From positions 62,001-126,000 of the forward strand of contig CAXPOZ010000001.1 of the NCBI GenBank assembly GCA_964219355.1: a stretch of DNA of 64,000 nucleotides. The letters run 5' to 3'. The DNA is from Parvularcula sp964219355. GTDB taxonomy: Bacteria; Pseudomonadota; Alphaproteobacteria; Caulobacterales; Parvularculaceae. The position numbers were made by a program, and so were the translations under genes. Under the pieces are notes generated by a model. It saw only the letters and a program-made list of their open reading frames with translations, made no database searches and was not told the DNA's origin. Positions 35,508 through 45,879 of the stretch are shown here, piece after piece. Positions within the stretch are counted from its first letter, which is position 1. Each line of letters starts with the position of its first letter.

Positions 35508-36434
35508 ATGGACGCTCTCGACGATATCCTCACAACGCTCGACCTACGCGGCGCTCTATATTTCAGGACCGAGTTCAACTCACCCTGGTCTGTGGCCGTT
35601 CCGGAATATGAGAAAGCTGCACGTTTCCATCTGGTCGTGACCGGCGTGTGTCACGTCGCTTTTCCCTCTGGCTATGTTCTCAGGCTTGGGGCGGGCGATC
35701 TGGTGATGATACCGTCCGGACGCTCTCACATTCTTTCAGATAGCGGAGAGACCAAGGCTCCAGCCCTTGAAACAGTACTTAAAGATGCCGGTTATGATGG
35801 CAAAGGCGTTCTGATCCTTGGTGACGGTGATGAAAACGCTGCGACGCAAATGATCTGCGGCCACTATAGTTTTCGTCATGGTGCAGATCATCCATTCCTG
35901 CAGGCGTTACCGGAATTCCTGTCGATCACGGCAGCTGACCGAATGCAACGCCCATGGCTTGATGACTGTCTGCGAATGATTGCCGGTCGTGTCCTTTCAG
36001 GATCACTCGGCTCAACAGCTGCAGCCACGAGACTTTCTGAGGCCTTGTTTATCGAAATTCTTGATACAGAATTCGGCAAGGATGGTCCGCTGGCGCAAGT
36101 CATGGGGGCGCTTCGCGACCCTCAAATCGGCACAGCCCTAACTGCAATTCACGGCGATCCCGCAGCTCCCTGGACCGTCGACAGTCTGGCACGCCAGGCA
36201 GGCATGTCACGAAGCCGTTTCTCTGATCGCTTCACATCATTGCTCGGCCTTGGTCCAATGGCTTACGTCGCTGACTGGCGAATGCAAAAAGCTCTCAGCC
36301 TTCTGGATGATGAGCGGCTCAGCATTCAGGAAGTGGCTGGGCGTTCGGGGTACCGCTCTGCCGCCGGTTTTACCCGCGCCTTTGTCAGTAAGTTTGGCCT
36401 TCCGCCGAAACAATTCCGGCAGGTTCTCGCCTGA
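35508..36434 (+). CDS. AraC-family regulator with cupin sensor
   Basis: A 308-residue regulator. The N-terminal cupin_6-type sensor (FHLVVTGVCHVAFPSGYVL, GDLVMIPSGRSH) precedes a C-terminal double HTH (VDSLARQAGMSRSRFSDRF; SIQEVAGRSGYRSAAGFTRAF). Such regulators often control adjacent oxidoreductase or detoxification genes. The YHS, VOC and MAPEG genes follow on the same strand and are plausible targets (inference). Confidence 0.9.
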   Translation: MDALDDILTTLDLRGALYFRTEFNSPWSVAVPEYEKAARFHLVVTGVCHVAFPSGYVLRLGAGDLVMIPSGRSHILSDSGETKAPALETVLKDAGYDGKGVLILGDGDENAATQMICGHYSFRHGADHPFLQALPEFLSITAADRMQRPWLDDCLRMIAGRVLSGSLGSTAAATRLSEALFIEILDTEFGKDGPLAQVMGALRDPQIGTALTAIHGDPAAPWTVDSLARQAGMSRSRFSDRFTSLLGLGPMAYVADWRMQKALSLLDDERLSIQEVAGRSGYRSAAGFTRAFVSKFGLPPKQFRQVLA

Positions 36435-36557
36435 TTTTTTGCAGATCGTCCCTCTCACTTTGCAGAGAGACCCAATTCCTTCTCAGACAATTGATCATTT
36501 CACCGCCGATCGCAATGTCATCGGTGTCGCTGAACGAGCGACCAGAAAAGGATCAAT

Positions 36558-37043
36558 ATGATGAAAAAAACCCTGTTTATTGCCGCCCTCACCCTGTCTG
36601 CCGCAGCACTCCCCGCCGTTGCTTACGCCGATGACGAGTTCAATGTTGCACCGGGACTGACAGCAGTAGGCGCTCCGCTAGGCCTTCACGGCGTCGACCC
36701 TGTGGCTTTTTTGACCATTGGAAATCGGGTTGAGGGGCGTGCGGAATATACTGCCGTTCATGAAGGTGTGGCGTATTATTTTTCGACTGAATCAAACCTC
36801 AAGACCTTCAAGCGGAACCCGGATGAATACACGCCGCAATATGGTGGGTTCTGTGCATTCGGCGTCTCCGTCGCAAAGAAATTTGACGGTGACCCCCAAT
36901 TCGCAGCCGTGATGAACGGCAAGCTTTATGTCTTCCTGAACGAAGAAATCTTCAAGATGTACCAGAAGGACAAGGCCGGCACGATCGCAAAGGCCGAGAG
37001 CAACTGGAAGAACATCAGAACCACTGCCGCGACCAAACTCTAA
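36558..37043 (+). CDS. Secreted YHS-domain protein
   Basis: A 161-residue protein with a signal peptide (KKTLFIAALTLSAAALPAVAYA). The YHS-type domain (GVDPVAFLTIG, AYYFSTESNLKTFKRNPDEY, PQYGGFCAFG) is shared with metal-binding or copper-handling proteins. An ATG ATG pair makes the start ambiguous by one codon. It lies between the AraC and VOC genes. Confidence 0.8.
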   Translation: MMKKTLFIAALTLSAAALPAVAYADDEFNVAPGLTAVGAPLGLHGVDPVAFLTIGNRVEGRAEYTAVHEGVAYYFSTESNLKTFKRNPDEYTPQYGGFCAFGVSVAKKFDGDPQFAAVMNGKLYVFLNEEIFKMYQKDKAGTIAKAESNWKNIRTTAATKL

Positions 37044-37122
37044 GCCGTGCAACTGAACTGGGCGCTGCGCTAACAGTGCGGCGCCATTTTTCATCAAAAT
37101 TCACGATAAGGACTAATTGGTC

Positions 37123-37512
37123 ATGAATATCATCGATCACCTCAGCATCGGGGTGCCAGATATCGAAGAGGCCTGCCTGTTTTATGACGGACTCCTTGGA
37201 GCTCTGGGGTACAGTCAAGTCGCCAGAACAGACAGTTTTGCTGCCTATGGTGACGGCACCGTTCAATTTCTCGTCATGATCCCGAGTGATGGCGAGGACT
37301 TCTCCGCCGGAAACGGGACGCATATCTGTTTTCGCGCAAAAACTCCGCAAGCAGTCGATAAATTTCACGACTACGCCCTGTCTAATGGTGGGCGGGACGC
37401 AGGAGCACCAGGACCACGCAAAGGCTATCCGATCCCTGACATCTATACCGCCTTCATTCGGGACCCTTTTAACAACAAGCTGGAAGCCATTCATAACGGC
37501 TTTAATCCGTGA
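37123..37512 (+). CDS. VOC (glyoxalase/dioxygenase-fold) protein
   Basis: A 129-residue single-module protein of the vicinal oxygen chelate superfamily: HLSIGVPDIEEACLFYDGLL at the start and a metal-ligand region FIRDPFNNKLEAIHNG at the end. The reaction is not predictable. AAGGA lies upstream of the ATG. The next gene starts 4 bp after its stop. Confidence 0.85.
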   Translation: MNIIDHLSIGVPDIEEACLFYDGLLGALGYSQVARTDSFAAYGDGTVQFLVMIPSDGEDFSAGNGTHICFRAKTPQAVDKFHDYALSNGGRDAGAPGPRKGYPIPDIYTAFIRDPFNNKLEAIHNGFNP

Positions 37513-37516
37513 GGAA

Positions 37517-37930
37517 ATGATGGAATATATCTATCAATATCTTATCCTGAGCGGCGTTCTGACACTCCTTCTGTGGACTCCGTATATTCTCTCAAGAGTG
37601 TTCGTCTGGGGACTGCCGACCTTCCTTTTCAATTATCCGAAAGGATTTCCTGCAGAAGAGCCTACGCCTCCACTTTGGGCCCAGCGCGCAAAACGGGCGC
37701 ATCTGAACATGGTCGAAACCATGCCAGCATTCATTGCTGTACTGATTGGTTCGGCTTCTCTTGCGACAGAGCCCCAGCTCGACGTGATCTGTCATCTATC
37801 ACGGATTTTTCTGGTGGCACGCGCTGTCTATGCGGTCGTCTATACACTGGGCATCCCATTCCTGAGAACGCCAGTCTATCTCGTCTCTTGGGCCGCAATC
37901 CTAGTGATGGCAGCAACTGTGCTGCTGTAG
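37517..37930 (+). CDS. MAPEG-family membrane protein
   Basis: A 137-residue four-helix membrane protein of the MAPEG type (glutathione transferase/eicosanoid enzymes), with AKRAHLNMVETMPAF as the family signature. It begins with an ATG ATG pair just after the VOC gene, with GAGGAA overlapping the start; the second ATG is also possible. With the VOC gene it suggests a small detoxification unit. Confidence 0.82.
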   Translation: MMEYIYQYLILSGVLTLLLWTPYILSRVFVWGLPTFLFNYPKGFPAEEPTPPLWAQRAKRAHLNMVETMPAFIAVLIGSASLATEPQLDVICHLSRIFLVARAVYAVVYTLGIPFLRTPVYLVSWAAILVMAATVLL

Positions 37931-38098
37931 GGGACTCCCTCACCGCTAAATCACTCGTCTCAGGTTCCAGCTGATCCGACAGGGTCGGCTGGAAAGCCAT
38001 TTACAGCCTCCTGTCATGCTTGCCCCCTTCCCTCGCCCGCTGCTTTGCCCTAAAGGCGCGCGCTTCACCTCATTCGCCCCATCCGTTAGGACGCGCCC

Positions 38099-38890
38099 AT
38101 GCCGCATGTCTCTCCCCTGCTCAAAGTCATGATCGACGCCGCCCGTGATGGCGCGAAGGTCCTCCGCCGTGATTTCTATGAGGTCGAGGCCCTGCAGGTG
38201 CGCAAGAAAGGCGCCTCGGATTTCGTCTCCAAGGCCGACACTGCCGCCGAGGAAGCCATTGTCCGCACGCTCTCGAAGGCACGGCCGAAATTCGGCTTCA
38301 TCCTTGAAGAAGGCGACGACATCGAAGGCGCGGACAATTCGAACCGCTTCATCATCGACCCGCTCGACGGCACGACGAACTTCCTGCACGGCATTCCCCA
38401 ATTCTGCATCTCGATTGCGCTAGAGCGGGACCGTGAGCCCTATGCCGGGGTGATCTTCTGTCCGATCACGGATGAGCTTTTCTATGCCGAACACGGCTTT
38501 GGCGCGTATCTGAATGATCGCCGCCTGCGCGTGTCGGGCCGCAATGATCTCTCGGAATCACTGATCGGCACAGGCCTGCCCTATCAGGGCCGTGCGGGCC
38601 GCGAGCTGGCGCTGCAGGAATGCGACCGCGTCCTGTCAAAGACCGCCGGCATCCGCCGTTTTGGCTCGGCCGCCTATGATCTCTGCATGACGGCGATGGG
38701 CCGGCTCGATGCCTATTGGGAGCGGGGGCTTCACCCATGGGATGTCGCCGCCGGCATCGTCATGGTGCGCGAGGCGGGCGGTGAGGTCTCGACGATTGAG
38801 GAGAGCAAGGAGCGCCCGCACCTCACGCCCTCGATCCTTGCCTCGAACCACCACCTGCACAGCGCGGTCCGCGACCTCATCCGGGGCTGA
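38099..38890 (+). CDS. suhB: Inositol monophosphatase family protein (SuhB-like)
   Basis: A 263-residue Mg2+-dependent phosphatase with the two family signatures DPLDGTTNFLHGIP and WDVAAGIVMVREAGG. It hydrolyses inositol-1-phosphate in vitro; in proteobacteria SuhB also takes part in rRNA antitermination. Length and motifs are complete. It is a single gene with 168 bp upstream. Confidence 0.9.
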   Translation: MPHVSPLLKVMIDAARDGAKVLRRDFYEVEALQVRKKGASDFVSKADTAAEEAIVRTLSKARPKFGFILEEGDDIEGADNSNRFIIDPLDGTTNFLHGIPQFCISIALERDREPYAGVIFCPITDELFYAEHGFGAYLNDRRLRVSGRNDLSESLIGTGLPYQGRAGRELALQECDRVLSKTAGIRRFGSAAYDLCMTAMGRLDAYWERGLHPWDVAAGIVMVREAGGEVSTIEESKERPHLTPSILASNHHLHSAVRDLIRG

Positions 38891-38973
38891 GCTTTCAGGA
38901 CTCCTCTCCTTGCTAAAAGGTCGCAGTCAGGTCACTCTCTGCCCCATGAGATGTCTCGGAGGGGATGAGACCG

Positions 38974-40626
38974 ATGAAAGCTTCCGACCTGATGGTGAAG
39001 TGCCTCGAAAATGAGGGACTTAAATATATTTTCGGCGTGCCCGGCGAGGAAAATGCCGATTTCATGATGTCCCTTGAGGGGTCATCCATCCAGTTCATTC
39101 TGACCCGGCACGAACAGGGCGCCTCCTTTATGGCGGAGGTTTATGGCCGCCTGACGGGCGAGCCGGCGGGCTGTCTCGCAACGCTCGGGCCGGGCGCAAC
39201 TAACCTGATCACCGGGGTCGGCGACAGCAATATGGACCGTGCGCCGATGATCGTCCTGACCGGTCAGGGCTCCAGCTCCCGTCTCCACAAGGAAAGCCAC
39301 CAGATCATGGATGTGGTTGGCATGTTCGAGCCGGTCACCAAATGGGCTCATCAGATCGTCAATGCCGAAAGCATCCCGGAAGTCATCCGCAAAGCCTTCC
39401 GTATTGCCCGTACAGAGAAGCCTGGCGCCGTCCTGATCGAGCTGCCTGAAGACGTGGCAAAGCAGGACACGTCCTTCGGCCCGATGAAGGTCACGCGCTT
39501 CCGCCGCCCCTCTATCGACGATAAGAATGCTGACCAGCTCTACGAGCTCCTCAAAAGCTCGAAACGCCCGGTCATCATCGCGGGCAATGGCGCGATCCGG
39601 AAGCGCGCATCCAAACAGCTCCGTGAGCTGTGCGAAGCGACCGGCATCGGGGTCATCTCGACCTTCATGGGCAAGGGCGCGGTCGACATGGACGCCCCCT
39701 ATTGCCTCTTCACGGTGGGCCTTGGCTCCCGCGATTTCGTGGCCGATGCGATTGACGGCGCCGATGTCATCATCACGCTTGGCTATGACATGGTCGAGTA
39801 TCACCCGATCCTGTGGAACCCGAACCAGGACCACAAGGTCGTGCATGTCGACTTCATCCCGGCCGAGATCGACCGCTATTATGCGCCGTGCCTCGAATGT
39901 GTCGGCGACATCGCCCACACGCTCTGGTCCCTGAATGAACGGATCAAGGCCAACGGCTTGCCAAAATATGACCTCTCCTATCAGCAAAAAGTCCGCAAGC
40001 GGATGGTTGATGATTTCGAGGCACATAAGGATGACCGCACCAAGGGCATCATTCGCCCCCAGAAAGCGATCTGGGATCTGCGGCAGGTGATGGGGCCGCA
40101 TGACGTCGCGATCTCCGGCGTCGGCGCGCACAAGATGTGGATGTCCCGCTATTACCAGTGCCACGAGCCCAATACCTGCCTCGTGCCGAACGGCTTTTGC
40201 TCGATGGGCCTGCCCCTCCCCGGAATCTTAGGCGCCCGCATGTGCCTGCCCGATGATGTCAACATTTTCGGCGTCGCGGGCGATGGCGACTTCATGATGA
40301 ATGTGCAGGAGATGGAGACCATTCGGCGCTATAACGCCAATGTGAACATCATGGTCTGGGTCGATGGCGGCTATGGCCTGATTGCATGGAAACAGCACAA
40401 CCAGTTTGGGAAGCATACGGACCTTGCCTTCGGCAATCCTGACTGGCTCAAACTCGCCGAAGCCTTTGGCTGGCACGGTATCTGGGTTGAGAATTCAGAA
40501 GACCTGCAGGGCGGCTTGAAAGAAGCCCTCGCCTATAAGGGGCCGTCCATGGTGATGATCCCGATTGATTATTCAGAGAACCTCAAACTGACTAAGCGTC
40601 TGGGCGGCATTGAAGTTCACGTCTGA
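38974..40626 (+). CDS. Acetolactate synthase-like ThDP enzyme
   Basis: A 550-residue thiamine-diphosphate enzyme with the acetolactate synthase layout: IFGVPGEENAD and the catalytic glutamate in RHEQGASFMAE at the N-terminus, and the ThDP motif GDGDFMMNVQEMETIRRYN near residue 430. No regulatory small subunit is adjacent, which points to a catabolic (AlsS-like) or related decarboxylase role rather than branched-chain synthesis. The ATG at 38974 has GGAGGGG nine bases upstream and matches family starts. An aldehyde dehydrogenase follows on the same strand and may form an operon. Confidence 0.85.
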   Translation: MKASDLMVKCLENEGLKYIFGVPGEENADFMMSLEGSSIQFILTRHEQGASFMAEVYGRLTGEPAGCLATLGPGATNLITGVGDSNMDRAPMIVLTGQGSSSRLHKESHQIMDVVGMFEPVTKWAHQIVNAESIPEVIRKAFRIARTEKPGAVLIELPEDVAKQDTSFGPMKVTRFRRPSIDDKNADQLYELLKSSKRPVIIAGNGAIRKRASKQLRELCEATGIGVISTFMGKGAVDMDAPYCLFTVGLGSRDFVADAIDGADVIITLGYDMVEYHPILWNPNQDHKVVHVDFIPAEIDRYYAPCLECVGDIAHTLWSLNERIKANGLPKYDLSYQQKVRKRMVDDFEAHKDDRTKGIIRPQKAIWDLRQVMGPHDVAISGVGAHKMWMSRYYQCHEPNTCLVPNGFCSMGLPLPGILGARMCLPDDVNIFGVAGDGDFMMNVQEMETIRRYNANVNIMVWVDGGYGLIAWKQHNQFGKHTDLAFGNPDWLKLAEAFGWHGIWVENSEDLQGGLKEALAYKGPSMVMIPIDYSENLKLTKRLGGIEVHV

Positions 40627-40704
40627 GACAATTTGACTGCGAAAAAGGCTCGGCTTTCACCGCCGAGTCCGTACATTCTGGGGGACGTCAAAGAGGAGTT
40701 CCCC

Positions 40705-42150
40705 ATGCCTGCCGATACCGCCTTTTCGCTTAAAGAGACGTATCCGTATTATCTCGCCAATGAGGCGCGGCAGCCCAATACCGACCTTGACGTCACGGAT
40801 AAATATACAGGCGAGGTCGCAACCCGTGTCGCCATGGCGGATGAAGCGGCGATCGACGAGGCGATTGCCCGCGCTGTCACCGCCGCCGAACCGATGGCTG
40901 CCCTTAAATCCTATCAGCGCCGCGAAGTGCTCGACCATTGTGTCGCCCGCTTCACCGAGCGCTTTGACGAACTGGCCGCGGCCCTGACAGTCGAAGCAGG
41001 CAAGCCAATCAATGACAGCCGCGGCGAAGTCACACGCCTGATCGAAACCTTCCGCATTGCCGCTGGCGAGGCGGAGCGCATCTATGGCGAGGTCATGCCG
41101 CTCGACAATGCTGCGCGCGCGGCCAATTATCAGGGCATGTGGAAGCGCGTGCCGATTGGTCCGTGCTCCTTCATTTCACCCTTCAACTTCCCCCTCAATT
41201 TAGCCGCGCACAAAGTCGCCCCAGCATTGGCTGTTGGCTGTCCCTTTGTCCTCAAACCGGCGAGCCTCACCCCCATCGGCGCGCTCATCATCGGCGAGGT
41301 GCTGGCCGAAACGGACCTGCCTAAAGGCGCATTCTCTATTCTCCCTGCGCACCGCGAAGGCGCCGCTCTGTTCACGGAAGACCCCCGCTTCAAGCTCATC
41401 TCCTTTACCGGCTCGCCCGGTGTCGGCTGGGATCTCAAAGCCAAGGCCGGCAAGAAGCCGATCATTCTGGAATTGGGCGGCAATGCGGCCGTCATTGTCG
41501 AGGACTGGGACATTGCCGACGCCGTTGACCGGATCATCTTCGGTGCCTTCTATCAGTCAGGGCAAAGCTGCATCTCGGCCCAGCGCTGCCTGATCCGCGA
41601 TGAGCTTTATGACGAGACAAAAGTAGCACTTGTCAAAAAAGTCAGTGAGCTGAAATCCGGCGACCCGCGCAAGGAAGACACTTTTGTCGGCCCGATCATC
41701 TCGAAAAAGGAAGCCGACCGGATCGAAAGCTGGATCGAACAGGCAAAGGAAAAGGGCGCGACCGTCCTCACCGGCGGGAGGCGCGAGGGCAATGTCATCG
41801 AAGCGACGATCCTTGAGAATGTCCCTGCCGATTGCGACATTGTCAGCGAGGAGGCCTTCGGCCCCGTCCTCGTGATCGATAAGTATAAGGACTATGACGA
41901 GGCGCTGGCCCGCACCAATGACAGCCAGTTCGGCCTGCAGGCTGGGATCTTCACCCGCGATCTTTATAAGGCGCACAAGGCTTGGGATACGCTGGATGTC
42001 GGCGGCGTGATCATTGGCGATGTGCCATCCTGGCGCGTCGATCACATGCCCTATGGCGGGGTGAAAGAATCCGGCCTCGGCCGCGAGGGCATCCGCTTTG
42101 CCATCGAAGACATGACCGAAATCCGCCTGATGGCGATCAGAACGCCGTGA
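40705..42150 (+). CDS. NAD(P)-dependent aldehyde dehydrogenase
   Basis: A 481-residue ALDH-superfamily enzyme. Conserved parts: FISPFNFPLNLAAHKV, LKPASLTPIGA, FTGSPGVGWDLK, the glutamate in LELGGNAAV, and the catalytic cysteine in QSGQSCISAQR. GAGGAG lies upstream of the ATG. It sits 78 bp behind the acetolactate synthase-like gene; the pairing suggests oxidation of an aldehyde made in the same pathway, but the substrate is unknown. Confidence 0.88.
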   Translation: MPADTAFSLKETYPYYLANEARQPNTDLDVTDKYTGEVATRVAMADEAAIDEAIARAVTAAEPMAALKSYQRREVLDHCVARFTERFDELAAALTVEAGKPINDSRGEVTRLIETFRIAAGEAERIYGEVMPLDNAARAANYQGMWKRVPIGPCSFISPFNFPLNLAAHKVAPALAVGCPFVLKPASLTPIGALIIGEVLAETDLPKGAFSILPAHREGAALFTEDPRFKLISFTGSPGVGWDLKAKAGKKPIILELGGNAAVIVEDWDIADAVDRIIFGAFYQSGQSCISAQRCLIRDELYDETKVALVKKVSELKSGDPRKEDTFVGPIISKKEADRIESWIEQAKEKGATVLTGGRREGNVIEATILENVPADCDIVSEEAFGPVLVIDKYKDYDEALARTNDSQFGLQAGIFTRDLYKAHKAWDTLDVGGVIIGDVPSWRVDHMPYGGVKESGLGREGIRFAIEDMTEIRLMAIRTP

Positions 42151-42168
42151 TATAAGGAGAGTGCGCTT

Positions 42169-42289
42169 CCTCCCCCGTGGGGGAGGTGTCGGCGCAGCCG
42201 ACCGAGGGGGCACGACATCCAGCGATGATCTGGGGATGTCACGCCCCCATCTCCTCGCAATGCTCGGGACTTCCCCCACAGGGGGAAGA
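42169..42289. repeat. Intergenic palindromic repeat (large imperfect hairpin)
   Basis: A unit of about 120 bp between convergent-free genes. GGGGGCACGACATCC is mirrored by GGATGTCACGCCCCC, and the outer ends CTTCCTCCCCC and GGGGGAAG also pair. It contains GGTGTCGGCGCAGCCGAC, which looks like the dispersed intergenic repeats of several alphaproteobacteria. It is not coding. Confidence 0.7.
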
Positions 42290-42303
42290 AAGACTGGTTC
42301 TGA

Positions 42304-42939
42304 ATGAAGAATTTTACCGTCCTCGGCGACGGCATCCGTCATTACCCGCACTACCTTGAGGCCGATATCCAAAGAGAGTTGGCGCAGGATGTCTTCATCC
42401 GCGCTGAGCCCCTATGGCTCTCGCCCGTCACACCGGGCGGCCAGCCCTTCTCAGTCCGCCAGATGAATTTCGGACCTTTGGGCTGGGTCTCTGACCGGCA
42501 GGGCTATCGCTACCAGCCCCACCACCCCAACACCGGCACGCCATGGCCTGACATGCCGCAAAAGATGGGACAGCTCTGGGCGGACCTCCTCCCCGGCGCC
42601 CCGCCCCCTCAATGCTGTCTCGTTAATCATTATCAGGACACGGCGAAAATGGGGCTGCACCGCGATGCCGATGAGGAGGATCAGGACACCCCGATCCTCT
42701 CCGTCTCGCTAGGGGCCCCCGCCCGCTTCCGCATCGGCGGGGCCAAACGCGGCGGGCCGACCCGCAGTGTCATTCTTGAGACCGGCGATATCATCATTCT
42801 GTCTGGCCCCTCCCGCCGTTTCTATCACGGCATTGATCGCCTTCTGCCAGCAGATGATCTCTTCGCCCCCGATCTCGGTTTTGAGGGACGGCTCAATCTC
42901 ACCCTGCGGCGGGTGACGAAGCAAACACAAACCAGCTGA
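42304..42939 (+). CDS. alkB: AlkB-type Fe(II)/2-oxoglutarate DNA demethylase
   Basis: A 211-residue dioxygenase that removes alkyl groups from bases by oxidation. Iron ligands: H-x-D in GLHRDAD and a distal histidine in FYHGIDRL; the 2OG-binding arginine is in GRLNLTLRRV. The family's substrate-loop region NFGPLGWVSDRQGYRY is present. It begins 14 bp after the intergenic repeat. Confidence 0.9.
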   Translation: MKNFTVLGDGIRHYPHYLEADIQRELAQDVFIRAEPLWLSPVTPGGQPFSVRQMNFGPLGWVSDRQGYRYQPHHPNTGTPWPDMPQKMGQLWADLLPGAPPPQCCLVNHYQDTAKMGLHRDADEEDQDTPILSVSLGAPARFRIGGAKRGGPTRSVILETGDIIILSGPSRRFYHGIDRLLPADDLFAPDLGFEGRLNLTLRRVTKQTQTS

Positions 42940-42942
42940 CAA

Positions 42943-43413
42943 TTACTCCGTCAGTATCAGGATCATGATGATAATGACCGGCACATATTCAATGAGATAG
43001 ATGACACTTGCTGTTTGAGGATTTCTGCCGAGCAGGATGGTCAGACTGAATATGGCAGAAACCGTGCAGGGATATGCGAGAGCCGTCTGAACATCTGGGG
43101 TCGCACCGAGTATGTAATAACTTCCAACAGTAAGCAGGATAACCAAAAGAGGGGTCAGCACACGGCGCAATTGAAAAGCCGATATCATGATCAACAAGAC
43201 CGGAATGATCGCATAAACGATGAGAAGCCAGTTCTCATTCAGCTCCACAGAATAGCGATACCGCCTCTCTTCGAAGAGGCTGGCGACCCACATGCCTGCA
43301 AAAATGGTGAAGGCGATTTCGGCGAGCCACACCGGCCAGCCAAACTCTCCCTCCCGGCTGCCCGTAGGAACTTTCTGCATAGGCAGATAAAGATTGCGAA
43401 GTCTCATGCGCAT
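42943..43413 (-). CDS. Small unknown membrane protein
   Basis: A 156-residue protein with about five hydrophobic segments (VWLAEIAFTIFAGMWVASLF, NWLLIVYAIIPVLLIMISAF, LTPLLVILLTVGSYYILG, LAYPCTVSAIFSLTILLG, YLIEYVPVIIIMILILT) and no recognised family. GGGGGA precedes the ATG. It converges on alkB with a 3-bp gap. Confidence 0.65.
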   Translation of the reverse strand: MRMRLRNLYLPMQKVPTGSREGEFGWPVWLAEIAFTIFAGMWVASLFEERRYRYSVELNENWLLIVYAIIPVLLIMISAFQLRRVLTPLLVILLTVGSYYILGATPDVQTALAYPCTVSAIFSLTILLGRNPQTASVIYLIEYVPVIIIMILILTE

Positions 43414-43638
43414 TCCCCCGCTGAAACTCTACCCCCAGCATAGAGAAGGTCAATCTCACTGCCCCTCATCTCGGGCGGCAACACTGCAATCGGAGATCTC
43501 ACCGGGTCAGCCCGATTCCCGTGCCTCGCCGCATTAATACCGGAACATACAAACCCCCATCCTCCGCCATGTCGAAACGATCACCGCGCGCACTCGACAG
43601 GGGCAGATTTCACCAAACCCTGTCGATAACTCGCCCTC

Positions 43639-45147
<1,509 letters not shown>

Positions 45148-45186
45148 GCCCTTGCGCCGATCCCCGGTCGGCGCTTTGAACGGGAC

Positions 45187-45879
45187 ATGTTTGCACCACG
45201 AGAAGACTGGGAAGAGCAGAAAGCCCGCTTTGCGGTCGATGACCGCCTGCGCCTGCCGGGCGCCCTGCCCGAAGCACTGGCCGAGGAAATCCACGGTCTG
45301 CTCAGCCATGCGAGCTTTGCCACAATGCTGGCCCGGAATGGTCAGGGTGTTGCCCTCGGCGAGGGCGATATCTCCAGCATGACGCCGGAACAGCGAACGC
45401 AATTAATCAGGGATGTCTATAAGGATGCCGGGCATGGCTCGGGCTTTTTATATGATGGCCACCAGCTCGCGGGCTCATCCGACCCCGCGATGCAGGGCAT
45501 CCTTGCGCGGATCAATGCGCCCGAAACGCTTGAGCGGGTCCGCGAGCTGACGGGGATTTCCGACATCACCCATGCCGATGGGCAGGCGACGCGCTATCGC
45601 GGCGGGCATTTTCTGACCCGGCATAAGGATGACCCCGGCGGCCAGCAGCGCCGCCTCGCCTATGTCCTCAGCCTCACGAAGAACTGGCATCCCGACTGGG
45701 GCGGGCTTCTGCAGTTCTTTGAGAATGACGGCCGCCCGCGAGATGCCTGGGCGCCGGGCTGGAACATCTTGTCGATGTTCAATGTCCGGCACATCCATTC
45801 GGTGACTTATGTGACGCCCTTTGCAGGAGCCGACAGGCTGTCCGTGACCGGATGGTTTCGCGCAGGAGAGCCTTCGTGA
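45187..45879 (+). CDS. 2-oxoglutarate/Fe(II) oxygenase (prolyl-hydroxylase type)
   Basis: A 230-residue protein. Iron ligands HxD lie in FLTRHKDDP and the distal His in NVRHIHSVTYV; the 2OG arginine is in DRLSVTGWFR. The sequence resembles the bacterial prolyl-4-hydroxylase-like 2OG-FeII_Oxy group. It could hydroxylate a ribosomal or other protein; no target is visible. Its TGA overlaps the GTG start of alanine racemase (GTGA), so the two are coupled. Confidence 0.85.
   Translation: MFAPREDWEEQKARFAVDDRLRLPGALPEALAEEIHGLLSHASFATMLARNGQGVALGEGDISSMTPEQRTQLIRDVYKDAGHGSGFLYDGHQLAGSSDPAMQGILARINAPETLERVRELTGISDITHADGQATRYRGGHFLTRHKDDPGGQQRRLAYVLSLTKNWHPDWGGLLQFFENDGRPRDAWAPGWNILSMFNVRHIHSVTYVTPFAGADRLSVTGWFRAGEPS

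Noticed and set aside
39082..40164. 360-codon frame antisense to the acetolactate synthase-like gene
   Set aside because: A mirror frame from high GC at third positions; the plus-strand gene has full family motifs.
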